This document shows positions 16,917 through 26,391 of a stretch of 64,000 nucleotides of DNA, in pieces (positions within the stretch are counted from its first letter, which is position 1; each line of letters opens with the position of its first letter). Under the pieces are notes generated by a model. That model did not search any database, was not told where the DNA came from, and was given only the letters and a program-made list of their open reading frames with translations. The position numbers and the translations under genes are program-made. Source of the stretch: Hoskinsella mucinilytica (GTDB lineage: Bacteria; Bacillota_I; Bacilli_A; Erysipelotrichales; Erysipelotrichaceae); assembly GCF_045223415.1 (NCBI RefSeq), contig NZ_JBEQZJ010000009.1, positions 25,338 to 89,337 on the forward strand, read 5' to 3'.

Positions 16917-17393
16917 ATGATTAATAGAGTAGTATTGGTCGGCCGTCTTACAAAAGACCCAGTCTTACGTAAAACAGGTTCAGGAGCATCTGTAGTATCC
17001 TTTACCGTTGCATGTGACCGTCGTGTGAAAACTGAAGGGCAGCCAACAGCTGATTTTATCAATACAGTAGCATGGAATAAAACTGCTGACATTGTAGCGC
17101 AATATACACACAAAGGTAGTCTAGTTGGTGTTGAAGGTAGAATTCAGACACGTAGCTATGATGACCAAAGTGGAAAACGCATATATGTAACAGAGGTCGT
17201 AGCGGATAGTGTTCAGTTCCTTGAAAGCAAAAGTGCATCTGCAAATAATGCTTCTATGGGATATACACCTGATTACAACAACAATAATCAAGGATATGAA
17301 CCAGATACAAATACGAATTCACAGTCATCTTATTCCAGCGATTTTGAATCTAGTGATACATTGGATATCGCCAGTGATGATTTACCATTCTAA
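16917..17393 (+). CDS. ssb: Single-stranded DNA-binding protein
   Basis: 158 residues. The OB-fold occupies about residues 1-105 (MINRVVLVGRLTKDPVLRKTGSG; FINTVAWNKTADIVAQYTHKGS). A flexible Asn/Ser-rich linker follows, and then the acidic tip DDLPF that recruits replication and repair partners. It protects single-stranded DNA at forks. AAAGGAGAG precedes the ATG, and the gene lies between rpsF and rpsR as in most Firmicutes. Confidence 0.98.
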   Translation: MINRVVLVGRLTKDPVLRKTGSGASVVSFTVACDRRVKTEGQPTADFINTVAWNKTADIVAQYTHKGSLVGVEGRIQTRSYDDQSGKRIYVTEVVADSVQFLESKSASANNASMGYTPDYNNNNQGYEPDTNTNSQSSYSSDFESSDTLDIASDDLPF

Positions 17394-17413
17394 TTAGAAA
17401 GGAGATAACTACT

Positions 17414-17644
17414 ATGGCATTTAAAAAACAGCGTATGGGACGTAAAAAAGTTTGTTATTTTACAAAAAACCATATCGAAACTATCGATTACAAAGACGTT
17501 GAATTATTAAAACGTTTTATCAGCGCAAACGGAAAAATCATTCCTAGACGTGTAACAGGTACACGTGCTAAATATCAGAGAATGCTGGCAACTGCAATCA
17601 AGCGTGCACGCCAGATGGCATTATTGCCTTACGTAAGCGAATAA
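17414..17644 (+). CDS. rpsR: 30S ribosomal protein S18
   Basis: 76 residues with the usual core, including CYFTKNHIETIDYKDVELLKRF and GKIIPRRVTGTRAKYQRMLATAIKRARQMALLPY. It pairs with S6 on the platform of the small subunit. AAAGGAGAT is upstream. Confidence 0.98.
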   Translation: MAFKKQRMGRKKVCYFTKNHIETIDYKDVELLKRFISANGKIIPRRVTGTRAKYQRMLATAIKRARQMALLPYVSE

Positions 17645-17652
17645 AAAAGTAT

Positions 17653-17686
17653 CCCCTGTCTGTGCAATCAGATGGGGGTTTTTGTC
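17653..17686 (+). terminator. Intrinsic terminator after rpsR
   Basis: CCCC (17653-17656) and TCTG pair with CAGA and GGGG (17674-17678) around a short loop, with a small internal loop, followed by TTTTT. Confidence 0.65.
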
Positions 17687-17704
17687 ATTTTTTAGGAGGA
17701 TGTC

Positions 17705-18628
17705 ATGAAAAACGATACTAAAAAAATAACAGAAGGAGCAATGATGGTTGCAATCGTAGGATTATTATTGTTTATCAACCGTCAACTTGCAGGCATGATT
17801 GAATATATGATGTATTGGATATTAACCTTTCCGATACTAATTTATACAGCAAAATACGGTGTAAAAAATGCAATGGTTCCAAGTGTTTGCATGCTTTTGC
17901 TAAGTTTGATCCTTAGTGTTCCTACTACCGTATTTTATATGTTTAGTTGCATTGTGACAGGTGTTGTTTATGGCGGTGGCATAAGAAAAGAATGGAAAAA
18001 CGGATCTCTGCTTTTTTGGACTTTCCTCTTTACACTTTTTTCCTATCTCATTACCTTTGTATTATTCGCATCCATATTCGGTTTTGATCCACAAGAAGAT
18101 ATGGAAATAGCGCAGATGTTATTATCTATATTTCATATGGAAACCAATATCAATATCACAAAAATTGTTTCTGTTATTAGTATTTTATCTACGCTTCTCA
18201 TGAGTATTCTTCAGACAATGTGTATTCATATGATAGGAAATATGCTATTGTCACGCTTAAAGATTCAGGTTCATGCGATGAACCCTATACTGCAATTAAA
18301 AGTGCCAAAGGTCACAGCTTTTATAATAATTATCATTTGGGTGCTATTTTATATGCAAAATGTGATAAAATTAAACCAAGAACTTTCTAGTGTCCTTTTT
18401 GCCTGTTATTTGATAGCTATGATTCTTGCTATAGGATATGGAGCATTAACATGGATGTGCTGGTTTATGATGAAAAGGAAAAAGGCACTGGTGTTTCTTG
18501 TAGTGATTGCGATGTTTATCCCTTATTTGAATTTTGTGATAGCATGTACAGGTGTTGGGGATATGATATTCGATTTCAAGAACAGAATGAGCGAGGTGTT
18601 ATACCATGGATCGATTAGAAAATTTTAA
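17705..18628 (+). CDS. YybS-family (DUF2232) integral membrane protein
   Basis: 307 residues with about eight hydrophobic segments, for example LVVAIVGLLLF-like at 15-30, and paired helices near 50-90, 100-125 and 155-185. The family has no firmly known function, but it sits directly before gdpP in many Firmicutes, as here. AGGAGGATGTC precedes the ATG. The gene overlaps gdpP by 23 bp. Confidence 0.85.
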   Translation: MKNDTKKITEGAMMVAIVGLLLFINRQLAGMIEYMMYWILTFPILIYTAKYGVKNAMVPSVCMLLLSLILSVPTTVFYMFSCIVTGVVYGGGIRKEWKNGSLLFWTFLFTLFSYLITFVLFASIFGFDPQEDMEIAQMLLSIFHMETNINITKIVSVISILSTLLMSILQTMCIHMIGNMLLSRLKIQVHAMNPILQLKVPKVTAFIIIIIWVLFYMQNVIKLNQELSSVLFACYLIAMILAIGYGALTWMCWFMMKRKKALVFLVVIAMFIPYLNFVIACTGVGDMIFDFKNRMSEVLYHGSIRKF

Positions 18629-20597
18629 AATACAGATTGTTATCGTAGTGCTCCTTCAGATCCTGGCCTTACTGGCACTTTATTATGTAGGATTTGATAA
18701 TATCAATATGATACCGATGGTGGTTTTGCTAGTGCTGAATATTATGATCATTATCTGGATCATGACAAAATATCAGGGTGATAAAGAACAAAGAGATATT
18801 GATATTTCCAGAATATTGGGTCATGATGCCAAAGATGCGCTTTTATTTGGTGAAGTTGGGATCATCACATATGATGAACAATACAATGCTACATGGATGA
18901 ATGATTTTTTAGAAGGAAGAAAAATTGATGTTGTAAATAAGAAACTAACTAGTTGGATACCAGAGATTTCTGACTTATTCACTGGCGATGTGGATGTAAT
19001 TACAGCTAAAAATCAAGAATATGTTTATGAGATCACAAGAAAAGAAAATGCGCAGGTGCTATATGTTAGAGATATTACAGATTATGCGATACTGAAGAGC
19101 CGTTTTGAACAAGATGGTGTTGTTGCAGGACTTTTACAGTTGGATAACTATATGGAAATTCAACAATATGTTGATGAAGGGAAAATGGCACAAATTAATA
19201 CACAGCTAAGACAGCCATGTGTAGAATGGGCTGGCAAATATGGAATGTTTATCCGACGCTTGCGAAGTGATCGATTCCTAGTGATATTGAATGAACGTAT
19301 TTTTGCTGAAGTAGTAAAAGATCGTTTCTCCATTTTGAACACGATTCGAAAAAATGCTGAGGAAATAGATGTTTCCATTACATTAAGTATGTCTTTCGCA
19401 CGAGGCACAGATGATTATCAGTTATTAGATACGATGGTCAACGATTTGTTGGAACTGGCGCAAAGCCGTGGTGGAGATCAAGCAGCAGTAAAAAAATATG
19501 GGGAAAGTGTTAAGTATTTTGGGGGAAATAGTGAAGCAAGTGAAAAACGAAGCAAAGTGCGTGTACGTGTCATGGCCCAGGCAATCAAAGAAGCAATTAT
19601 GGAAAGTAATCGTGTATTTATTGTTGGACATGCGAATATGGACTTTGATTGTATAGGTAGTGCGCTATGTATGTCACGAATAGCCAGTGCTTATGGTAAA
19701 GAATGTTATGTTGTCAGTGAAAGTGGTGGTATGGAACCACAACTAAAGGAAGCATTTCAATCAATGCGAGAAGAACTTGAAAGTCGTCATCGATTTATCA
19801 GTGACCAAGAAGCAGCAAAATTATTGGAAAGTGATGATTTATTAATTGCGGTCGATCACCATAATCCAAAACAATCAGGAGCCCCTTTGAGTATTTCTAC
19901 AGGGAAGCGTATCATTGTTATTGACCATCATAGAAGAAGTGAAGATTTCATAGGAAATCCGTTACTCGTATATGTGGAAACAAGTGCAAGTTCGGTAAGT
20001 GAATTAGCAGCAGAGCTTCTTCCATATCAAACCAATAAGGTAAATATATCTGAGACAGAGGCAACCATTATGTACGATGGTATCTTAGTTGATACCAATC
20101 GTTTCCGTATGCGAACGGGAAGTCGTACCTTTGAAGCAGTTGCTTATCTGAAAAAGTTAGGTGCTGATACGATGAAAGCAGAGAATATGTTGAAAGAAGA
20201 TTATGATGATTTTGAAGCAAAAACAGCCATTATGAATTGGTCTGAAAAATACCAAGGTAATATGATTATTGCGGCTGTTGACGATAATACCATAGAAGAT
20301 CGTACATTGATGTCACAAGCGGCGGATTCGTTGTTAAATATCAAAGGTATTGAAGCAAGTTTTGTCATTGCGAATATCGCAGATAATAAAGTGGCAGTAT
20401 CTGCACGAAGTAAAGGAAGTATCAATGTACAAGTAATCATGGAGAAAATGCATGGTGGAGGACACTTTAGTGCTGCAGCATTACAAAGAGAAGATACAAG
20501 CGTTCATGCAGTAAATGAAGAACTGCGTGAAATGATCGATGTATATTTAGAAGAGAATAAGGAGGATCATACAAATGAAAGTGATATTGTTAAGTGA
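18606..20597 (+). CDS. gdpP: Cyclic-di-AMP phosphodiesterase GdpP
   Basis: 663 residues. Two N-terminal membrane helices (about 10-55) are followed by a degenerate PAS domain, a degenerate GGDEF domain (SRGGDQAAVKKYG near 290) and the DHH/DHHA1 phosphodiesterase: VGHANMDFDCIGSAL near 340, IDHHRRSED near 440, and a C-terminal GGGHFSAAA. It hydrolyses c-di-AMP to pApA and so influences turgor, potassium uptake and beta-lactam tolerance. Its end overlaps rplI. Confidence 0.95.
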   Translation: MDRLENFKIQIVIVVLLQILALLALYYVGFDNINMIPMVVLLVLNIMIIIWIMTKYQGDKEQRDIDISRILGHDAKDALLFGEVGIITYDEQYNATWMNDFLEGRKIDVVNKKLTSWIPEISDLFTGDVDVITAKNQEYVYEITRKENAQVLYVRDITDYAILKSRFEQDGVVAGLLQLDNYMEIQQYVDEGKMAQINTQLRQPCVEWAGKYGMFIRRLRSDRFLVILNERIFAEVVKDRFSILNTIRKNAEEIDVSITLSMSFARGTDDYQLLDTMVNDLLELAQSRGGDQAAVKKYGESVKYFGGNSEASEKRSKVRVRVMAQAIKEAIMESNRVFIVGHANMDFDCIGSALCMSRIASAYGKECYVVSESGGMEPQLKEAFQSMREELESRHRFISDQEAAKLLESDDLLIAVDHHNPKQSGAPLSISTGKRIIVIDHHRRSEDFIGNPLLVYVETSASSVSELAAELLPYQTNKVNISETEATIMYDGILVDTNRFRMRTGSRTFEAVAYLKKLGADTMKAENMLKEDYDDFEAKTAIMNWSEKYQGNMIIAAVDDNTIEDRTLMSQAADSLLNIKGIEASFVIANIADNKVAVSARSKGSINVQVIMEKMHGGGHFSAAALQREDTSVHAVNEELREMIDVYLEENKEDHTNESDIVK

Positions 20598-21021
20598 TGT
20601 AAAAAAAGTAGGTAAAAAAGGTGATGTTGTTGAGGTAAGTGATGGTTATGGAAGAAATTTTCTTCTAAATAAAAAACTTGCGGTTTTAGCAACCAAGAAA
20701 AGCATGGAAATACTAGATGAACAGCATTTACAACAAGATTTAGAAGAGAAACAGAAAGAAGCAGATGCTAACGCTTTAAAAGAGCAGTTAAGCAAGATTG
20801 TCTTAGAATTTCATGTAAAAACAGGTGAAGGAGGTCGTGTATTTGGTAGTGTATCTACAAAGCAAATTGTGGAAGCGTTACGTGAAAAACACCAAATAAA
20901 GATTGATAAGCGCAAGGTTATTGATAATACGACCATATCTTCTTTAGGCTATACTGATGTGAAGGTTGATTTATATAAGAATAAAGTCATTGGTGTGATT
21001 CGTGTTCATGTCAATGGATAG
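20575..21021 (+). CDS. rplI: 50S ribosomal protein L9
   Basis: 148 residues. The N-terminal domain MKVILLSDVKKVGKKGDVVEVSDGYGRNFL is the classical L9 signature, followed by a long connecting helix and the C-terminal domain (VHVKTGEGGRVFGSVSTKQIVEAL-like). GGAGGATCATACAA precedes the ATG, inside the end of gdpP. Confidence 0.97.
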   Translation: MKVILLSDVKKVGKKGDVVEVSDGYGRNFLLNKKLAVLATKKSMEILDEQHLQQDLEEKQKEADANALKEQLSKIVLEFHVKTGEGGRVFGSVSTKQIVEALREKHQIKIDKRKVIDNTTISSLGYTDVKVDLYKNKVIGVIRVHVNG

Positions 21022-21029
21022 GAGGACCT

Positions 21030-22370
21030 ATGAGTAGAGAACTGCCACATAGCAATGAAGCAGAACAATCCATACTTGGTGCCATGATGGTATATCCTAA
21101 TGTCGCAGGCGTTGTCTACGATCAAGGCCTTGGGGCAGAAGATTTCTATCTGGATATTCATCAAAGGATATTTTCTGCGATGTTAGATATCATTGATCAA
21201 GGAAAACCAGTTGATGTAACGACCTTGATTACAAGATTACAGGATACCGACCAATTAAATCTGGTAGGTGGTGCGGATTATATCATAAAGTTAAGTGATA
21301 CGGCAATTTCCAGTACCAATAGCGTATACTATATCGAATTGATAAAGAGTCGTGCACATTTGCGCAGATTGATTGAAACAGCACAGGTGATTGCAGAAGA
21401 AGGCTTTGATACAAGTGAAGAATTAGATGTCGTGATGGATAAGGCGGAACGTGATATTTTGAATGTGACGAGAAGCCGTAGAGCAACTGATTTTAAAAGT
21501 AGTCGAGATGTGTTAAGCGGAGTTATGCAGGAATTGATCAAACTTCGATCATCTGATAACAGAGTCACAGGTATCAAAACAGGCTATGACGATCTTGATC
21601 ATTTGACGAATGGATTTCAACGTGGGGACTTAATTATTTTAGCAGCAAGACCGGCCATGGGAAAAACAGCATTTGCCTTAAATTTAGCATTAAATGCATC
21701 CTTTTATAATCCAGGTGCGATTGCAGTATTTTCACTTGAGATGCCCGCAGAAGCATTAATGAAACGTATTTTGAGTGCAAAAAGTGCAGTTGAATCCAGC
21801 AAGTTGAGAAGTGGAAATATCGTAGATGATGAATTTAATAAATTAAACGAAGCAGCAAATGAGTTGATGGCATGTAAATTATTTATTGATGATTCTAGTA
21901 GTATCAAGATATCAGAAATTTTTTCAAAGTGTCGTAAACTAAAAAGTGAGCATGGATTAGATATGGTTGTCATTGACTACCTTCAGTTGATTAGTGGTAG
22001 TGGTAGGGGCAGTGGAGATAATCGTCAACAAGAAATCAGTGAGATTTCTCGATCTTTAAAAGGACTTGCCAGAGAAATGGAATGTCCTGTGATATCCCTA
22101 TCGCAGTTATCTCGTAGTGTAGAAACCAGACCGGATAAACATCCTATGTTATCAGATCTTCGTGAATCAGGTGCCATCGAGCAGGATGCGGATATCGTAA
22201 TGTTTCTTTATCGTGAGGAATATTATAACAAAGATAAAGAAGAAGCAGGAAAAAATATTACAGAACCTACTGATGTGGAGATCGCAAAGCATCGTAATGG
22301 AGCTACTGCTAGAATACAATTGGCATTCCAAAAGAATATTTCTGCATTCTTCAATATAGCGAAAGTTTAG
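21030..22370 (+). CDS. dnaB: Replicative DNA helicase DnaB
   Basis: 446 residues. The N-terminal helical domain (about 1-105, LPHSNEAEQSILGAMM) is joined to a RecA-like motor domain with Walker A ARPAMGKTAFAL near 210, Walker B (VVIDYLQLISG) near 310 and a C-terminal arginine-finger region (RHRNGATARIQLAF-type). It unwinds DNA at the fork as a hexamer. This is the dnaC gene in Bacillus naming. AGGAGGACCT precedes the ATG. Confidence 0.97.
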   Translation: MSRELPHSNEAEQSILGAMMVYPNVAGVVYDQGLGAEDFYLDIHQRIFSAMLDIIDQGKPVDVTTLITRLQDTDQLNLVGGADYIIKLSDTAISSTNSVYYIELIKSRAHLRRLIETAQVIAEEGFDTSEELDVVMDKAERDILNVTRSRRATDFKSSRDVLSGVMQELIKLRSSDNRVTGIKTGYDDLDHLTNGFQRGDLIILAARPAMGKTAFALNLALNASFYNPGAIAVFSLEMPAEALMKRILSAKSAVESSKLRSGNIVDDEFNKLNEAANELMACKLFIDDSSSIKISEIFSKCRKLKSEHGLDMVVIDYLQLISGSGRGSGDNRQQEISEISRSLKGLAREMECPVISLSQLSRSVETRPDKHPMLSDLRESGAIEQDADIVMFLYREEYYNKDKEEAGKNITEPTDVEIAKHRNGATARIQLAFQKNISAFFNIAKV

Positions 22371-22384
22371 AAAGTTGGTAGTAT

Positions 22385-23140
22385 ATGAAATTTGCATTAT
22401 TAGCAAGTGGATCCAAAGGAAACTGTTGTCTCATCAAACATAATGATACGAAAATTGTGATTGATTGTGGTACAACAAAACGTTATCTAAAGGGCTGTTT
22501 TGATAGTCTACAATATGATCCCACAGAATCAGATGCCATTCTGATTACACATACTCATACAGATCATGTATCACAAATGAAAATGTTTCAGGATATCCAT
22601 ACCTATGCGACGCAAGATATTCCAACTGATCATTTGCATGGAATCAAACCTTTTGAAACTATCGATATCAAAGATTTTCATATCACGGTATTGCCTATGA
22701 GCCATGATTGTGAAGGTACCGTAGGTTATGTGATCGAATGTGAAAATGAAAAAATGGTTTATGTGACGGATACTGGGTATATTAAAGAAGAAGTCAAAAG
22801 TTATATCAAAGACGCAGATTATTATGTGTTTGAAAGTAATCATGATATTGAAATGTTGATGCAGACAAATAGACCGGTTTATGTGAAGCAACGTATCATC
22901 AATGATTATGGTCACTTATGTAATGATGATAGTGCAACTATTTTATGTGATGTTATGTCTGAGAAAACAAAAGAAATTATTTTAGCGCATATATCTCAAG
23001 AAGGGAATACTCGTGAGCTTGCTTTGCAAACGTTGGTTTCTCATTTAGATAAGAAGAACATCAGGCATGATCAGATGAGGTTATATCCTGCGGATCAGTT
23101 TTCTATTTATGTTGGTGGAAAGGGTGCGAAACAGAAATGA
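22385..23140 (+). CDS. walJ: Metallo-beta-lactamase fold hydrolase WalJ (YycJ)
   Basis: 251 residues. HTHTDH near 60 and a downstream H-D-C metal-binding pattern define the beta-lactamase-like nuclease or hydrolase fold. YycJ proteins are encoded with HtrA in the walRK region of Firmicutes, and htrA follows here with an ATGA overlap. walR and walK themselves are absent from the window. A role in coordinating cell division with replication or in mismatch repair has been proposed for the family. Confidence 0.88.
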   Translation: MKFALLASGSKGNCCLIKHNDTKIVIDCGTTKRYLKGCFDSLQYDPTESDAILITHTHTDHVSQMKMFQDIHTYATQDIPTDHLHGIKPFETIDIKDFHITVLPMSHDCEGTVGYVIECENEKMVYVTDTGYIKEEVKSYIKDADYYVFESNHDIEMLMQTNRPVYVKQRIINDYGHLCNDDSATILCDVMSEKTKEIILAHISQEGNTRELALQTLVSHLDKKNIRHDQMRLYPADQFSIYVGGKGAKQK

Positions 23141-24225
23141 AAAAAACATTGTCCTTTTTTGTAGTTATGTTGATTGGGTGGAATCTTGTCATAAGCATAC
23201 AACTATATCGAGTATCTAATGAAAAGGATACCTCTATTCCAACTACGACGGATCAAGGTAATGTATCACAAGCACGTGTAGAAATTTCGAGTAATGTGAG
23301 TGATCTTGTTGAAAAAAGTGAAAATAAAGTTGTTACAGTAACAGCTACTCTACGTAATCGTACGATTAGCAGTGGTAGTGGCGCCATCTATCGAGTAGAT
23401 GGAAAAGATGTTTATATCATTACCAATAATCATGTTGTCGCAGATGGAGATGGAGCAATCGTAACTTTCGCAAGTGGGGAAGAAGTTACTGCGGAGATCA
23501 AAGGACTGGATGAGGTTATGGATCTTGCGTTATTAAAAGTCAGTGTTGATTTTGATGCTCAGGCATTTACCATGGGTGATAGCTCTTTAGTGAAAAAAGG
23601 GGAATATGTTATCGCAATGGGAAGCCCACTTGGTATTGAATATCAAGGAAGTGTATCCGGTGGTTTGATTTCCGGTGTCGATCGCCATATGGAAGTAGAT
23701 ACAGATAATAATGGGGTTGCGGATTTTGATGTAAATGTATTACAGACAGATGCGGCAATTAATCCCGGTAATAGTGGAGGCCCATTAATTAATATGGCAG
23801 GTGAATTGATTGGTATCAATTCTATGAAAATCAGTGCTGAAGATGTAGAAGGATTTGGATTTGCTCTTCCTATCAATGAAGTGCTTCCGGTAATTTCACA
23901 ACTAGAAAAGGATGGAAAGGTTACAAGACCGATTCTTGGAATTTCCGTACAAGAAATCAATCAATTGAATTCATTTGAACGAAGTTATTTTGATATCAAT
24001 ACTGATGTAAAGGCTGGACTTTATATTATGAAGGTTAATGCAAAATCTCCTGCTAGCAAGGCCGGAATCAAAAATGGTGATGTTTTAGTGAAATTTGATG
24101 GTAAGGAATGTACTGATTTCAAAACCTTTCGAACGATTCTATATACTAAAAAAATCGGCGATAAGGTAACATTAACCATAAATCGTGATGGTGAAGAGAA
24201 AAATATAGAAGTAACATTAGAATAG
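23137..24225 (+). CDS. htrA: HtrA/DegP-like membrane-anchored serine protease
   Basis: 362 residues. One N-terminal membrane segment (about 5-24) is followed by a trypsin-like domain with His99 (NNHVV), Asp129 (DLALL) and Ser213 (GNSGGPL), then one PDZ domain (about 265-355; LYIMKVNAKSPASKAGIKNGD). It degrades misfolded exported proteins on the outer face of the membrane. Translation is coupled to walJ through ATGA. Confidence 0.95.
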   Translation: MKKTLSFFVVMLIGWNLVISIQLYRVSNEKDTSIPTTTDQGNVSQARVEISSNVSDLVEKSENKVVTVTATLRNRTISSGSGAIYRVDGKDVYIITNNHVVADGDGAIVTFASGEEVTAEIKGLDEVMDLALLKVSVDFDAQAFTMGDSSLVKKGEYVIAMGSPLGIEYQGSVSGGLISGVDRHMEVDTDNNGVADFDVNVLQTDAAINPGNSGGPLINMAGELIGINSMKISAEDVEGFGFALPINEVLPVISQLEKDGKVTRPILGISVQEINQLNSFERSYFDINTDVKAGLYIMKVNAKSPASKAGIKNGDVLVKFDGKECTDFKTFRTILYTKKIGDKVTLTINRDGEEKNIEVTLE

Positions 24226-24236
24226 GTGTATCAGAT

Positions 24237-24265
24237 GAATCTGTCTTATGACAGATTCTTTTTTT
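24237..24265 (+). terminator. Intrinsic terminator after htrA
   Basis: GAATCTGTC (24237-24245), loop TTAT, GACAGATTC (24250-24258), then seven T. It closes the long rpsF-to-htrA block. Confidence 0.93.
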
Positions 24266-24319
24266 AAAGCTTATAATAATCATTCTAAGAAATATTTTTA
24301 AATTAATGAGCATATGATT

Positions 24320-24359
24320 TGTAAAAGCGCTTACAACTGTGTTAGCCTTAAGATACAAA
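24320..24359 (+). promoter_or_regulatory. Promoter with overlapping cre-like site before the acyl-CoA dehydrogenase
   Basis: TGTAAAAGCGCTTACA at 24320-24335 is a near-palindrome of catabolite-response type. It overlaps the -35 TTACAA (24331-24336), which lies 17 nt before TACAAA (24354-24359). CcpA bound here would be expected to repress. The transcript would have a leader of about 105 nt in which I see no known riboswitch. Confidence 0.6.
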
Positions 24360-24471
24360 GATAACGGTGAGAACTGTCATATGGACAACAGGAGGCGATA
24401 ATCAAAAAAGTTGTAAAAACAGTAACGGTCATCGACATAGGATAATAGAAGGATAAGGAGGGTTATTGAAG

Positions 24472-26379
24472 ATGAACTATACAACAAGCAGTCAACAAGA
24501 AGAATTACGTGCTAAAGTTAGAGAATTTGCGGAAACAGAAGTAAAACCAATTGCATTTATGCTAGATAAAGAAAATGAATTTCCAAGTGAAGCAATCAAG
24601 AAACTTGGAGAAATGGGATTGATGGGTATACCATATCCAAAAGAATATGGTGGTGCTGGTCTAGATGTAGGAAGTTATGCCATTGCTGTTGAAGAATTAA
24701 GTCGTGTGGATGGAGGTACTGGTGTAATCTTGTCAGCACATGTATCTTTAGGAAGCTATCCAATCTATGCATTTGGAACGGAAGAGCAAAAACAAAAATA
24801 TCTTGTACCTTTAGCAAAAGGGGAAAAGATCGGGGCATTTGGTTTAACAGAACCAAATGCAGGAAGTGATGCAGGCGGAACGGAAACAACGGCTGTTTTA
24901 CAAGGCGATCACTATGTGTTAAATGGAAATAAGATTTTTATCACGAATGCTCCGAAAGCGGATATTTATGTGATTTTTGCAGTAACCACTCCCAATATCG
25001 GCACAAAAGGAATCAGTGCCTTTATTGTGGAAAAGGGTTGGGAAGGATTTACCTTTGGTGATCACTACGACAAAATGGGGATTCGTTCCTCCTCTACTGC
25101 TGAATTGATCTTCAATGATGTGAAAGTACCAAAAGAAAATCTTTTAGGTAAAGAAGGACAAGGTTTTAAGATTGCAATGTCAACACTGGATGGTGGAAGA
25201 ATCGGAATTGCATCACAAGCATTAGGTATTGCACAAGGTGCATTTGAACATGCTGTGGAATATGCGAAAGAACGTGAACAATTCGGAAAGCCAATTGCGC
25301 AACAACAAATCATATCATTTAAAATTGCAGATATGGCAACAAAATTAAGATGTGCTAGATTCTTGGTCTACAGTAGTGCAGAATTAAAGGAAAACCATGA
25401 GCCATATGGCATGGAATCAGCTATGGCAAAACAATATGCTTCTGATGTATGTCTGGAAATCGTCAATGATGCATTACAGATTTTCGGTGGTAGTGGATAT
25501 TTGAAGGGAATGGAAGTAGAACGTGCTTATAGAGATGCGAAAATTTGTACCATTTATGAGGGAACTAATGAAATACAGCGTGTTGTCATTGCTTCTCATA
25601 TCCTTGGCAAGCCTAAGAAAAAGGATCGTGTTGCTACAAAAGCAGCAGCAACCGGGATTACTGGTATGCGTAAAAAAATGATATTTCAAGAAGGTACTGC
25701 ACAGGAAAGAGTTGATCGTCTTGTAGAAGCTCTTAAAAATGATGGTTATGATTTCAGTGTAGGAATACCAATGGATACACCGATTACACAGGCAGAACGA
25801 GTTGTAAGTGCAGGAAAAGGCATCGGTTCAAAGGCAAATATGAAACTGATCGAAGAACTCGCAAAACAGGTAGGTGCAGCAATTGGTTCCAGTCGTCCGG
25901 TTGCGGAAACTTTAAAATATGTACCGATCGATCGTTATGTAGGAATGTCCGGTCAAAAATTTGCCGGGAATTTGTATATCGCTTGCGGAATTTCTGGAGC
26001 TAGTCAGCACTTAAAGGGTATTAAAGATGCTACAACGATTGTCGCAATTAATACAAATAAGAATGCACCGATCTTTAAGAATGCAGATTATGGCATTGTT
26101 GGTGATGTTAATGAAATATTACCTTTATTGTCTGCAGCACTTGATAATGGGAAACCAAAGAAGCCAGCTCCACCAATGGTTAAAATGAAGAAACCATTTA
26201 TCAAAAAAGAAGCATTGCCTTATAAATTACACGTTTGCAATGGTTGCGGTTATGAATATGATGCGATGTTAGGTGATCTAGATGCAGATGTTGCGCCTGG
26301 TACACCATTTGAACAACTGCCAGAAGATTGGATTTGTCCTGAATGTGGAGAATCCAAAGCGCAGTTCATAGAGGAATAG
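24472..26379 (+). CDS. Acyl-CoA dehydrogenase fused to ETF-alpha C-terminal domain and rubredoxin
   Basis: 635 residues from the ATG at 24472 (AAGGAGG at 24455-24461; TTG at 24466 is too close). Residues 1-380 are an acyl-CoA dehydrogenase with the FAD-binding segment FGLTEPNAGSDAGG and catalytic base in YEGTNEIQR near 362. Residues about 440-560 resemble the FAD domain of ETF alpha (SAGKGIGSKANMKLIEELA; GISGASQHLKG; NADYGIVGD). Residues about 583-635 are a rubredoxin with two Cys pairs (CNGCGY; CPECG). The electron path from acyl-CoA to rubredoxin is thus built into one chain. A flavodiiron protein follows 12 bp downstream. The substrate chain length is unknown. Confidence 0.9.
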   Translation: MNYTTSSQQEELRAKVREFAETEVKPIAFMLDKENEFPSEAIKKLGEMGLMGIPYPKEYGGAGLDVGSYAIAVEELSRVDGGTGVILSAHVSLGSYPIYAFGTEEQKQKYLVPLAKGEKIGAFGLTEPNAGSDAGGTETTAVLQGDHYVLNGNKIFITNAPKADIYVIFAVTTPNIGTKGISAFIVEKGWEGFTFGDHYDKMGIRSSSTAELIFNDVKVPKENLLGKEGQGFKIAMSTLDGGRIGIASQALGIAQGAFEHAVEYAKEREQFGKPIAQQQIISFKIADMATKLRCARFLVYSSAELKENHEPYGMESAMAKQYASDVCLEIVNDALQIFGGSGYLKGMEVERAYRDAKICTIYEGTNEIQRVVIASHILGKPKKKDRVATKAAATGITGMRKKMIFQEGTAQERVDRLVEALKNDGYDFSVGIPMDTPITQAERVVSAGKGIGSKANMKLIEELAKQVGAAIGSSRPVAETLKYVPIDRYVGMSGQKFAGNLYIACGISGASQHLKGIKDATTIVAINTNKNAPIFKNADYGIVGDVNEILPLLSAALDNGKPKKPAPPMVKMKKPFIKKEALPYKLHVCNGCGYEYDAMLGDLDADVAPGTPFEQLPEDWICPECGESKAQFIEE

Positions 26380-26391
26380 GAGGAAGAAATC

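Noticed and set aside
24380..24455. Extra gene after AGGAGG at 24390-24395
   Set aside because: A good ribosome site is present but no ATG, GTG or TTG follows at suitable distance with an open frame of useful length.
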